Assembly: GCA_963772265.1 (NCBI GenBank) | Contig: CAVYWS010000007.1 | Span: forward strand, 82,498-146,497 | Source: Mayfieldus sp963772265 | GTDB taxonomy: Bacteria > Actinomycetota > Thermoleophilia > Solirubrobacterales > 70-9 | Reading direction: 5' to 3' | Length of the DNA stretch: 64,000 nt | Shown: piece after piece, positions 1 through 7,872 of the stretch | Layout: each line of letters begins with the position of its first letter | Position numbering within the stretch: the first letter of the stretch is position 1 | Program-made: the position numbers and the translations under genes | The notes under the pieces: model-generated | What the model was told of the DNA's origin: nothing | Database searches by the model: none | The model's input: the letters and a program-made list of their open reading frames with translations, nothing else

Positions 1-534
1 GTCGACACCGGCCCTCGCTTTGCCTGGTTCGACGACAACAGCGCCCTGCGGACCAGCAACGACTATCCGCTGAACCCGGCCGGAGCGCTGAAGGCGACCG
101 GATCGGGGACGCTGCCGCTGGTCCCCGGACAGGGCAGCGGCGCATTGATCTTCGCCACCCAGGCCGCGAACGCGGTCAACGTCGGCATCCCCGGGCCGGC
201 GATCGCCTCGAACGTGGTCGGGGCGCCGAAGCTGTCGCTGACCTACAGCGGCCTCGCGGCGCCGGCGAAGACGTTCGTCTACGCGCAGATCGTCAATCCG
301 CGCAGCGGCTACGTGCTCGGCAACATCTCCACCCCGATCCCGATCGTGCTCGACGGCCTCCCCCACACGATCAGCCGCTCGCTGGAGATGATCGCCGCGC
401 GGGCCCCGGCCGGCGGCGGCTACACGCTGCAGCTCACACCCTCGTCGAGCCTCTACGACATCCAGCGCTCGGCCGGGGCGGTCAACTTCTCCTCGGTCGG
501 CATCCAGCTGCCGCTCGGCAACCCGGTCGGCTAG
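1..534 (+). CDS. CocE/NonD (peptidase S15)-family hydrolase, C-terminal part (5' truncated)
   Basis: The reading frame is open from the first base and ends at TAG 532-534, so only the last 177 residues are present and the catalytic alpha/beta-hydrolase domain lies outside the window. The visible part is rich in beta-strand-type sequence (LSLTYSG, TFVYAQIVN, YTLQLTP) ending in SVGIQLPLGN. This resembles the jelly-roll C-terminal domain of X-Pro dipeptidyl-peptidase/cocaine-esterase-like acyl hydrolases, including secreted actinobacterial forms. The specific substrate cannot be inferred. A hairpin ending in four T follows 16 bp after the stop. The family call rests on this domain alone. Confidence 0.6.
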   Translation, partial: VDTGPRFAWFDDNSALRTSNDYPLNPAGALKATGSGTLPLVPGQGSGALIFATQAANAVNVGIPGPAIASNVVGAPKLSLTYSGLAAPAKTFVYAQIVNPRSGYVLGNISTPIPIVLDGLPHTISRSLEMIAARAPAGGGYTLQLTPSSSLYDIQRSAGAVNFSSVGIQLPLGNPVG

Positions 535-550
535 CCACGCCACGGGCGGC

Positions 551-574
551 AAAACCGCCGCAGCGGTAGGTTTT
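551..574 (+). terminator. Hairpin with T4 tail between the hydrolase and acyl-CoA dehydrogenase genes
   Basis: AAAACC (551-556) pairs with GGTTTT (569-574), and CCG/CGG pair inside around a CAG loop, with small internal mismatches. The run of T closes the hairpin, as in an intrinsic terminator for the upstream gene. It ends only 5 bp before the ATG at 580, which has no clear Shine-Dalgarno, so it could also affect initiation of that gene. Confidence 0.4.
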
Positions 575-579
575 GGGCG

Positions 580-1842
580 ATGGACTTCTCGCCGTCGCCG
601 CAGGTCGAAGAGCTGCTGGAGCGGATCCGCGCGTTCATGGACGAGCACGTCTACCCCAACGAGCGCGAGGCGTCGGTGGCGCTGGACGACGAGGTCGCGC
701 CGGGCGTCGCCTATCCGGCGATCGTGCGCGAGGTCCGCGAGCGGGCCCGCGCCGACGGGCTATGGAACCTGTTCATGCCCGACGAGCGCTACGGCCCCGG
801 GCTCGCGAACTGGGAGTACGGGATCCTCTGCGAGGAGATGGGGCGCAGCCCGGTGCTGGCGCCGATGGCCTTCAACTGCTCGGCACCCGACACCGGCAAC
901 ATGGAGATCCTCGCCGAGCACGGCACCGACGAGCAGAAGGACGAATGGCTGCAGCCGCTGCTCGAGGGCGAGATCCGCTCCTGCTTCTCGATGACCGAGC
1001 CCGAGGTCTCCGGATCGGATCCCACCGGCCTGCGGGCGAGTGCCGAGCTCGATGGCGACGAGTGGGTGATCAACGGGCACAAGTGGTTCACCTCGGGGGC
1101 GGTAGGCGCCTCGCTGGCGATCGCGATGGTCGTCACCGAGCCCGAGGGGCATCCCTACGCCCGCGCGAGCATGATCCTCGTCCCCGTCGACAACCCGGGC
1201 TTCGACCTGGTCCGGCCGATCCCGGTGATGGGCCATGACAAGGGCCCCGGCCACTGCGAGATCCGCTACGAGAACTGCCGGGTCCCGGCCGCGAACCTGC
1301 TCGGCGAGCGCGGGATGGGCTTCGTGATCGCCCAGGACCGGCTCGGGCCGGGGCGGATCCACCACTGCATGCGCGCGATCGGGACAGCCGAGCGGGCGCT
1401 GGAGATGATGTGCGACCGCGCCAACTCGCGCGAGGCCTTCGGCGGACCGCTTGCCGACAAGCAGTTCATCCAGGACTTCATCGCCAAGTCGCGGATGGAG
1501 ATCGACCAGGCCCGCCTTCTGACCCTCTACGCCGCCTGGAAGATGGACACCGAGGGAAAGCGCGCCGCCCGCCAGGCGATCTCGCAGATCAAGGTCGTCG
1601 CCGCGAACGTGGTGATGGACGTGCTCGATCGCGCGATCCAGACCCACGGCAGCCTCGGGATGACCGAGGACACGCCGCTGGCGGCGATGTGGCGCTTCTC
1701 CCGCATGCTGCGCCTCGCCGACGGCCCCGACGAGGTCCACAAGATGGTGATCGCGCGCCGGGAGCTGAACCGGCGCGCGAAGGCGGCGGCGGGCGACGCG
1801 GAGTCAGACGGCGCCACGGCCCCGCAGCCGGCGAAGGCCTAG
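580..1842 (+). CDS. acyl-CoA dehydrogenase family protein (ACAD10/11-like)
   Basis: This 420-residue protein has the full length of the acyl-CoA dehydrogenase family: an N-terminal helical domain, a middle beta domain with the FAD-contact segments CFSMTEPEVSGSDPTG and WVINGHKWFTSGA, and a C-terminal helical domain with QTHGSLGMTED. Family members oxidise acyl-CoA at the alpha-beta position using FAD and pass electrons to ETF. The next two genes encode an APH-fold kinase and a HAD phosphatase, the partner domains found fused to this dehydrogenase type in ACAD10, so a 4-hydroxy or otherwise unusual acyl-CoA substrate is plausible (inference). The stop codon shares the palindrome CTAG with the stop of the convergent kinase gene. 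Confidence 0.88.
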   Translation: MDFSPSPQVEELLERIRAFMDEHVYPNEREASVALDDEVAPGVAYPAIVREVRERARADGLWNLFMPDERYGPGLANWEYGILCEEMGRSPVLAPMAFNCSAPDTGNMEILAEHGTDEQKDEWLQPLLEGEIRSCFSMTEPEVSGSDPTGLRASAELDGDEWVINGHKWFTSGAVGASLAIAMVVTEPEGHPYARASMILVPVDNPGFDLVRPIPVMGHDKGPGHCEIRYENCRVPAANLLGERGMGFVIAQDRLGPGRIHHCMRAIGTAERALEMMCDRANSREAFGGPLADKQFIQDFIAKSRMEIDQARLLTLYAAWKMDTEGKRAARQAISQIKVVAANVVMDVLDRAIQTHGSLGMTEDTPLAAMWRFSRMLRLADGPDEVHKMVIARRELNRRAKAAAGDAESDGATAPQPAKA

Positions 1843-2894
1843 CCGAGCCGGGCCTCGGCCTCGGCGGCCGCGGCCGCCAGGTCCTCGACCGACTTCGCGA
1901 ACTGCTGGAAGCCCTGTTCGGCCTTGCCGTAGCCGCCGGCCGCGTAGCGCGAGTAGACCCCCTCGAGGATGATCGCCAGCTTCCAGCGAGCCAGCGCGAC
2001 GTAGAAGTCCAGCTCCGAGAGGTCGCGGCCGGAGCGCTCGGCGTAGCGCTGCATCAGCTCGTCGCGGGTCGGAAAGCCCGCCGCAAGTGTCGGCGGCTGC
2101 ATCAGCGCCGTCAGCTGGTCGCCGGGCTGGGCCCAGTAGACGAACAGCATCCCGACGTCGGCGAGCGGGTCGCCGAGGGTGCAGAGCTCCCAGTCGACAA
2201 CCGCGGCGACCTCGCCGGAATCGGCGAGGATCATGTTGTCGAGCCGGTAGTCGCCGTGGACGATCGTCGCCGGGCCCTGCTCTGGGATCCGGGCGACGAG
2301 GCGGTCGTGGACCTCGTCGACGACCGGCAGCTCGCGGGTCTTCGACTTGCGCCACTGCCCCTGCCAGCGGTGAAGCTGGCGGGCGACGTAGTCCTCCCGC
2401 TTGCCGAGGTCGCCGAGCCCGGCCGAATCGACGTCGACCGCATGGATGTCGACCAGGGTGTCGGCGACACGCTCGCCTATCGCTCCCCGCTCTGACTCGT
2501 CGAAGTGCTCCTCCGCCTCGGCCTGGGAGCGCAGGATCGGGCCCTCGACGAACTCCATGACGTAGAACGGCGCCTCGTTTACCGACTCGTCCTCGCAGAA
2601 GCCTGCGATCGGGGCAACCGGCACCTCGGTCGCGGCCAGCGCCGAGACGACCTTCTGCTCGCGGCCCATGTCGTGGGCGGAGCCGAGACGCTTGCCGAGC
2701 GGCGGCCGCCGCAGGGCCCAGCGCCGGCCGTTGGCGTCGCTGACCTCGTAGGTCAGGTTGGAATGTCCGCCGGAGATCTTGCGAAACGAGAGCGGCAGCT
2801 CGCTGCCCGCGATGTTGGCCTCGAACCAGCCCTCGACCCCGGCCCGGTCGATGCCGTCGGGGGCCTCGGTGGTCGGTGTAGCCTCATCGGCCAT
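1839..2894 (-). CDS. APH-family kinase (ACAD10/11 kinase-domain-like)
   Basis: A 351-residue protein starting at ATG 2894 (MADEATPTTE); the frame extends further upstream but the preceding sequence looks non-coding and overlaps the divergent HAD gene. It has the aminoglycoside/choline kinase fold: a KISGGHSNLTYEV nucleotide loop, the catalytic loop HGDYRLDNMI and the metal-binding DWELCTLGDPLADVG. The second motif and overall length match the phosphotransferase domain of ACAD10/ACAD11 and of LvaA from levulinate catabolism, where a 4-hydroxyacyl-CoA is phosphorylated. Antibiotic phosphorylation is unlikely given the dehydrogenase neighbour. Its start lies 14 bp from that of the HAD gene. Confidence 0.85.
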   Translation of the reverse strand: MADEATPTTEAPDGIDRAGVEGWFEANIAGSELPLSFRKISGGHSNLTYEVSDANGRRWALRRPPLGKRLGSAHDMGREQKVVSALAATEVPVAPIAGFCEDESVNEAPFYVMEFVEGPILRSQAEAEEHFDESERGAIGERVADTLVDIHAVDVDSAGLGDLGKREDYVARQLHRWQGQWRKSKTRELPVVDEVHDRLVARIPEQGPATIVHGDYRLDNMILADSGEVAAVVDWELCTLGDPLADVGMLFVYWAQPGDQLTALMQPPTLAAGFPTRDELMQRYAERSGRDLSELDFYVALARWKLAIILEGVYSRYAAGGYGKAEQGFQQFAKSVEDLAAAAAEAEARLG

Positions 2895-2908
2895 TCGCGC
2901 CCAAGCAT

Positions 2909-3538
2909 ATGACCGATGCCCCGACACCAAAGACCCTGCTGGTCGACTTCGGCGGAGTCCTGACCACCGACATCTGGTCGAGCTTCGCTGCCTTCTGCGA
3001 CCAGCGCGGCCTCGAGCCCGGCGCCGCCAAGCGGCTCTTTCGCGAGAACCCCGAGGCCCTGGCGGCACTTCGCGGGCTGGAAACCGGCGAGGTCGAGTCG
3101 CCGGATTTCGAGCGGCGCTTCGCGCAGCTGCTCGGAGACCGAGCCGGAGGGCCTGATCGAGGGCCTGTTCGCCGGCCTGCAGCCGCTGGAGCCGATGGTC
3201 GAGGCGGTGCGCGGGTTCCGGGCCGCCGGGGTTCCGACCGGACTGGTCTCCAACTCCTGGGTCATGGACCACTACACCGAGCCCAGATCCGCGCCCTCTT
3301 CGACGAGGTCGTGATCTCGGCCGAGGTCGGGATGTACAAACCTGAGCCCGAGATCTTTCTGCTCGCCGCGGAGCGGCTCGGAGCGGATCCAACCGACTGC
3401 GTCTTTGTCGACGACCTGCGCGAGAACTGCGCCGGGGCCGAAGCGGTCGGGATGACAGCCGTGCTTCACCGCGACGCGGAGAAGACGATCGCCCGACTCG
3501 AGGAGCTGCTGGGAGTGGAGCTGGCCGGACCCGGCTAG
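2909..3538 (+). CDS. HAD-superfamily phosphatase (ACAD10 HAD-domain-like), two compensating frameshifts
   Basis: The N-terminus carries HAD motif I (LLVDFGGVLTTDIW) and the C-terminus motifs III and IV (YKPEPEIFLLAAERLG, VFVDDLRENCAGAEAVGM). The annotated frame is open throughout, but residues of about 78-125 are nonsense. Between about 3137 and 3282 the sensible product lies in another frame, which reads LIEGLFAGLQPLEPM and motif II VPTGLVSNSW. A shift near 3130-3140 and a second near 3283-3287 therefore cancel out, most simply as small sequencing or assembly errors. The product is a HAD-IA phosphatase of about 210 residues. It adjoins the APH kinase and acyl-CoA dehydrogenase genes, and its stop overlaps the next gene's stop in CTAG. 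Confidence 0.75.
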   Translation: MTDAPTPKTLLVDFGGVLTTDIWSSFAAFCDQRGLEPGAAKRLFRENPEALAALRGLETGEVESPDFERRFAQLLGDRAGGPDRGPVRRPAAAGADGRGGARVPGRRGSDRTGLQLLGHGPLHRAQIRALFDEVVISAEVGMYKPEPEIFLLAAERLGADPTDCVFVDDLRENCAGAEAVGMTAVLHRDAEKTIARLEELLGVELAGPG

Positions 3539-4209
3539 CCGAGGGCGCCGACGGCGCCGTCGAGGGTGTTGTTCACCGTTCCGCCGAGTCCGCCGGGAAG
3601 GGTGTCGAGCGGGCTGGTTCCGTCGCCGCCGCCGCCTCCGCCGCCACCGCCGCCTGGGGTGGGAGCGCCGGGGAGGCTGGGGACGCCGGGAACTTCGGGG
3701 AGCGGAATCTGGAGGCCGGGATCGCCGCCGTCAGGGTTGGTGCCGGTCGGATCGGGAAGCGTCGTGCCACCGCCTGTCGTGCCAGTGGTGCCGGGGCCGG
3801 TCGAGCCACCGCTTCCGGTTGTGCCGAGGGGGCCTCTGCCGCCGCCGGAGCCGCCGCCACCGGTCAAGCCGCCACCGCCGCCCGAGCCACCGCCCGCGTC
3901 TCCGCGAGCAGCGCCGGTGCCGGTCGCTGCCGTGCCGGGCGAGTTGGTCGATGAGGCGCTGCCGACGAGACGCGAGAGGTGGCCGCCGGCCTGCTGGCCA
4001 GCCGCCCCGGCCGAGGGATCGCTTGGGGCGCCGGCGAATGCGCCGAGGCCGAGGAAACCGCCGGGGCCGGCGCTGAATCCGATCACCGCCGCGACGAGGA
4101 CCGGAATCGAGAGAAGGGCTGCGCTGAGGATGCCTCGGGTGGCCATCCGCCTGCGCCATTCCCGGGCCAGCGTGTCGTGAAGCGTTTCTTGCGCTATTGC
4201 ATCATGCAT
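3535..4209 (-). CDS. Gly/Pro/Ser-rich single-pass membrane protein, function unknown
   Basis: This 224-residue protein has a short basic N-terminus (residues 1-24, AREWRRRMATRG), one hydrophobic segment at about 25-45 (ILSAALLSIPVLVAAVIGF), and then an extended low-complexity tail of Gly, Ser, Thr and Pro that includes a run of ten Gly. The topology suggests a membrane-anchored protein with a disordered exported tail. The repetitive GGC/GCC codons make the opposite strand open as well, but the TM segment and the ATG at 4209 favour this strand. It is divergent from the sensor kinase gene with 40 bp between starts, so co-regulation is possible. No enzymatic domain is recognisable. Confidence 0.6.
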   Translation of the reverse strand: MHDAIAQETLHDTLAREWRRRMATRGILSAALLSIPVLVAAVIGFSAGPGGFLGLGAFAGAPSDPSAGAAGQQAGGHLSRLVGSASSTNSPGTAATGTGAARGDAGGGSGGGGGLTGGGGSGGGRGPLGTTGSGGSTGPGTTGTTGGGTTLPDPTGTNPDGGDPGLQIPLPEVPGVPSLPGAPTPGGGGGGGGGGDGTSPLDTLPGGLGGTVNNTLDGAVGALG

Positions 4210-4249
4210 AGCCGCCCGCCGTTAGTGTAAAGCGAGGGAGGCCTTCTGT

Positions 4250-6067
4250 GTGAACCCATCGCTCGCTAACCGGCTCAGGATTGGCTTTGCAATCACATTT
4301 GCGCTGCTCGCAGGCGTAACTGTGATCGGTGTCGAGCGCCTCTTTCAGCTCCGCCATGACTACGAGGGGTCGAACAACACGGCCTGGCAGGTGCAGATCG
4401 ACGGCGAGCACATGTCGCAGGGGTTCCTCGGCGAGCAGTCGGCGATCCTCTTCCAGGCGCCAACCGATCGCGCCGGGGCGCGCGAGCGCTATCAGACCAA
4501 CGCCGCGAGCTCCGACGCGGCCGCGGAAGACGCACGCAACCTGACTGACGAAGGGAGCCGCTTCCGCGCCAACGTCGACCGGGCGGTGGCCGCGGAGCGC
4601 ACCTGGCGCAACGAGGTCGCCGAGCCGGCCCTTGCCGGACACGCGGTGCCGCCGGCCCGGCAGCGCGCCGTCGCGACCCCGGTCGGGGAGGCGAGCGACG
4701 CCCTGATCAGCAGCCAGGTCCAGGAGCGGCGCGACCTGCGCGACAAGGTCAACGACGACACCCGCAAGACGGCGCTGCTCGTCGGCGTCGGGCTGATCTC
4801 GGGCCTGATCGCCGCGATCCTTCTGTTCTCGGGCCTGATCGCCTCGATGCGACGACCGCTGGAGCGGCTCGTATATGCGTCCGGGAAGCTGGCCGAGGGC
4901 GACCTGCAGACCAGGGTCGAGGTCGGCGGCCCGGCCGAGACCGCGACCCTCGGCAACGCCTTCAACGAAATGGCCGACGAGCTGCAGGGGGCCTATCGCG
5001 GCATCGAGGAAAGCCGAAGACGCCTGCAGGTGACGATGGAGAGCCTCGGAGACGGCGTGATCACGATCGACTCCAAGGGCGTGGTGTCCGATGCGAACCC
5101 GGCAGCGCGGCGGCTGATGTCAGGAGCGACGATCGGCTCCTCGATCCGAGACGTGCTGGTCTCAAACGAGGTCACGCCGCGAAAGGTCGAGCGCCTGCTG
5201 GCCGGGCTGGAGCGCGACGAGCTGCGAATCGGGGAGGGCAGCACCGAGCTTGCGATCACCGGCTCACCGATGGGCACCCCGGAGGGCGGCAGCGTGCTCT
5301 CGGTGCGTGACGTCTCCGAGCGCGCCCGGCTGGAGCGGATGAAGGACGAGTTCGTGCTCACCGCGTCGCACGAGCTGCGCAGCCCGCTGACCTCGGTGCA
5401 GGGATTCGCCGAGCTTCTGATGCTGGAGAAGGACCAGCTTTCCGAGAAGCACTCGGAGACGGTCGAGATCATTCTCGACAACACCCGCCACCTGGTCCGC
5501 CTGCTCAACGACCTCCTCGACCTCGCCCGCAGCGACGCCGGCAGGCTGACGATCAACCCGGTTCGCTCCGAGGTCGGCCCGATCGTCGCCGGAGCGGCGC
5601 GCCTGATCATGGGCCTGACCAACTCGCGCCAGCAGCGGCTCGAGGTCGAGATCGAGTCCGACCTACCCCAGGTGAGCGTCGAGCCGGACCGGATCATGCA
5701 GGTGCTCGTCAACCTGCTCACCAACGCAACCGAGTACTGCCCGGAGGGCTCGACTATCAAGGTCACCGCCTCGGCGGTCGGCTCGGAGGTCGAGGTCGCG
5801 GTATCAGACGACGGCCCCGGGATCCCCGCCGACCAGATCGACCACGTCTTCGACCGCTTCACGCGCGGAGAGGCGGGGATGACCCAGCGCGTCGGCGGGA
5901 CCGGGTTGGGACTCGCGATCGCGAGGTCGCTGATCGAATTGCACGGCGGAGCAATAGGTGTCACATCCAAGGAGGGCGACGGCACCACCTTCAGGATCGT
6001 CCTCCCTGCCCTCCCCGATCGGGAGGCAGTCGAGGAGCCGGCCGCGGCTGCGGTCGAGAGTTCATGA
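4250..6067 (+). CDS. membrane sensor histidine kinase (HAMP-PAS-HisKA-HATPase)
   Basis: A 605-residue protein starting at GTG 4250 with GGGAGG about 8 nt upstream. TM1 lies at about 10-28, an extracellular helical sensor of roughly 140 residues follows, then TM2 at about 175-197, HAMP at about 198-250 and a PAS domain at about 255-355 (LGDGVITIDSKGVVSDANPA). The HisKA phosphoacceptor is in FVLTASHELRSPLTS, His at about 374. The ATPase has an N box (NLLTNATEYCPEGS), G1 (DDGPGIP) and G2 (GGTGLGLAI). The ligand is unknown. The stop overlaps the response-regulator start as ATGA, so the two are translationally coupled. Confidence 0.93.
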   Translation: MNPSLANRLRIGFAITFALLAGVTVIGVERLFQLRHDYEGSNNTAWQVQIDGEHMSQGFLGEQSAILFQAPTDRAGARERYQTNAASSDAAAEDARNLTDEGSRFRANVDRAVAAERTWRNEVAEPALAGHAVPPARQRAVATPVGEASDALISSQVQERRDLRDKVNDDTRKTALLVGVGLISGLIAAILLFSGLIASMRRPLERLVYASGKLAEGDLQTRVEVGGPAETATLGNAFNEMADELQGAYRGIEESRRRLQVTMESLGDGVITIDSKGVVSDANPAARRLMSGATIGSSIRDVLVSNEVTPRKVERLLAGLERDELRIGEGSTELAITGSPMGTPEGGSVLSVRDVSERARLERMKDEFVLTASHELRSPLTSVQGFAELLMLEKDQLSEKHSETVEIILDNTRHLVRLLNDLLDLARSDAGRLTINPVRSEVGPIVAGAARLIMGLTNSRQQRLEVEIESDLPQVSVEPDRIMQVLVNLLTNATEYCPEGSTIKVTASAVGSEVEVAVSDDGPGIPADQIDHVFDRFTRGEAGMTQRVGGTGLGLAIARSLIELHGGAIGVTSKEGDGTTFRIVLPALPDREAVEEPAAAAVESS

Positions 6068-6441
6068 CAAGGGTCCTGGTCGCCGACGACTCAGAGACCA
6101 TCCTGCTGCTGATGCAGACGCGGCTCGAGATGGAGGGCTATGAGGTCTCCACGGCCGCCGACGGGCAGGAGGCCGTTGAGGCACTGGCCGCAGCCGGTCC
6201 CGACGGGCAGCCCGACCTGATCCTGCTCGACGCGATGATGCCCCGGATGTCCGGCCTCGACGTGCTTCGCACCCTGCGCGGCGAGGGCAGCGAGACCCCG
6301 ATCCTGATCGTCAGCGCCCACCGCGCCGACGAGACGCTGTCCGAGGCGGAGAACCTCGGCGCCAACGCCTGCATCGCCAAGCCGATCGACTTCGACGACC
6401 TGCTCGGCAGAATCGCCAGCCTGACCGGCAACGGCGGCTAG
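6064..6441 (+). CDS. single-domain response regulator (CheY-like)
   Basis: This 125-residue protein is only a receiver domain. It has the acidic pair DDSE near the N-terminus, the phosphoacceptor in DLILLDAMMPRMSG, a Ser in LIVSAH and the conserved Lys in CIAKPIDFDDLL. No DNA-binding output domain follows, so it acts by protein interaction or as a phosphorelay intermediate. It overlaps the upstream kinase gene by 4 bp, which strongly suggests a cognate pair. Its TAG stop lies in a CTAG shared with the stop of the convergent helicase gene. Confidence 0.92.
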   Translation: MTRVLVADDSETILLLMQTRLEMEGYEVSTAADGQEAVEALAAAGPDGQPDLILLDAMMPRMSGLDVLRTLRGEGSETPILIVSAHRADETLSEAENLGANACIAKPIDFDDLLGRIASLTGNGG

Positions 6442-7862
6442 GTCCGGGCGACCTCGAGCCGGATCGGGCGCCCCTTCAGCTTCGTCCCGTCGAGCCGCTC
6501 GACCGCCTGGTCGGCGGCGCCGGCTTCGAGCTCGACGAATGAGAACCGCTCGAGCACGCGGATCGAGTCGATCGAGTTCTCGGGCACCACGGCGCCCTCC
6601 TCGAGCGCCCAGCGAAGGTCCTCCTCGCTGATCCCGCTGCGGCGCCCCCGGTTGACGAACAGCTTCACGCTGCCCTCGGCCGGGCCCTCTCGCTCCTCCT
6701 TTGCCTCGCTGGGGGGGCGGCGGCGCGGCGCCGGGGCGTGCTCGAGTCGATCCTCGGGGGCCTCCCAGGCGCCGATGCTGACCTTCGCCTCGCGCTCGAT
6801 CCGGGGGATCTCCTTGCGCTGGCTCGGGGTGACCAGGGTGATCGCGCGGCCGGTGCGGCCGACCCGGCCGGTGCGGCCGATCCGGTGCACGTAGGAGTCG
6901 GTGGTGTCGGGGACGTCGTAGTTGATGACGTGGGTGACGTGCTCGATGTCGAGCCCGCGGGCGGCGATGTCGGTGGCGACCAGCAGCCGCACCCGATGCT
7001 CCTTGAACGCGATCATCACCCCGTCGCGCTGGCCCTGGCTCATGTCGCCGTGCAGCGCCTTGACGTCAAGCCGGCGGTCCTGAAGGGCCTTGTCCAGCCG
7101 CGCCGCGCCGATCTTGGTGCGGCAGAAGATGATCGCCTGCTCGGGCTCCTCGGCGCGCAGCAGCTCGATCAGCTTCGCCGCCTTCTCCCTGCCCGGCACC
7201 TCGAGGTAGGCCTGCTCGATCGCGTCGACCGTGAGCTGCTTAGGCGTGACCCTGATCGTCACCGGGTCGTACATGTAGCTCTCGGCCAGCCGCTGGATCG
7301 GCGGCGGGATCGTGGCCGAGAAGAGACCGGTCTGGCGGCCGTTCGGGCACTGGCGCAGAATCCGCTCGACGTCCTCGATGAAACCGAGGTCGAGCATCTC
7401 GTCTGCCTCGTCGAGGATCACGTAGCGCGCGGCGGTCAGGACCAGCGAGCGGCGCGAGATCAGGTCCTTCATCCGGCCCACGGTGGCGACGACGACCTGG
7501 GCGCCGGCCCGCAGCTGGGCCTGCTGGGAGCGGATCGGGGCGCCGCCGAAGACGGCGACGATCTCGACCGCGAGGTGCTCGGCGTAGGCGCGCAGCGCCT
7601 GGGTGACCTGGATGCAGAGCTCGCGGGTGGGCGTCAACACGATCGCCTGCACCTCGTCGCTCGCGGGATCGAGGTACTGGAGCAGCGGCAGCCCGAAGGC
7701 CGCGGTCTTGCCCGTCCCGGTCTGGGCCTGGCCGATCACGTCGTGGCCGGCGAGCAGCTCCGGGATCGCCTGCTCCTGGATCGGAGTCGGCTCCTCATAT
7801 CCGAGCTCGTCGAGCGCGGTCTGTATCTCGGGCGCTAGCCCCAGGTCGCGAAATGCGGACAT
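6438..7862 (-). CDS. deaD: DEAD-box ATP-dependent RNA helicase with DbpA-like RNA-binding C-terminus
   Basis: A 474-residue helicase with the canonical motif series: Q motif (FRDLGLAPEIQTAL), Walker A (AQTGTGKTAAFGLP), PTRELCIQV, DEAD in VILDEADEMLDLGF, SAT in LFSATIPPP, and HRIGRTGRVGRTG. After a charged linker (about 375-400) the last 75 residues form a DbpA/CsdA-type RNA-binding domain (LFVNRGRRSGISEEDL). Such proteins remodel RNA during ribosome assembly and at low temperature. Start is ATG 7862. The oxidoreductase gene ends 11 bp upstream of that start, so the two may be co-transcribed. Confidence 0.92.
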   Translation of the reverse strand: MSAFRDLGLAPEIQTALDELGYEEPTPIQEQAIPELLAGHDVIGQAQTGTGKTAAFGLPLLQYLDPASDEVQAIVLTPTRELCIQVTQALRAYAEHLAVEIVAVFGGAPIRSQQAQLRAGAQVVVATVGRMKDLISRRSLVLTAARYVILDEADEMLDLGFIEDVERILRQCPNGRQTGLFSATIPPPIQRLAESYMYDPVTIRVTPKQLTVDAIEQAYLEVPGREKAAKLIELLRAEEPEQAIIFCRTKIGAARLDKALQDRRLDVKALHGDMSQGQRDGVMIAFKEHRVRLLVATDIAARGLDIEHVTHVINYDVPDTTDSYVHRIGRTGRVGRTGRAITLVTPSQRKEIPRIEREAKVSIGAWEAPEDRLEHAPAPRRRPPSEAKEEREGPAEGSVKLFVNRGRRSGISEEDLRWALEEGAVVPENSIDSIRVLERFSFVELEAGAADQAVERLDGTKLKGRPIRLEVART

Positions 7863-7872
7863 CGGGCGCTGC

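Noticed and set aside
1839..2894. Aminoglycoside resistance kinase
   Set aside because: The APH fold is shared, but DWELCTLGDPLADVG and the acyl-CoA dehydrogenase/HAD neighbours point to the ACAD10/11 group.
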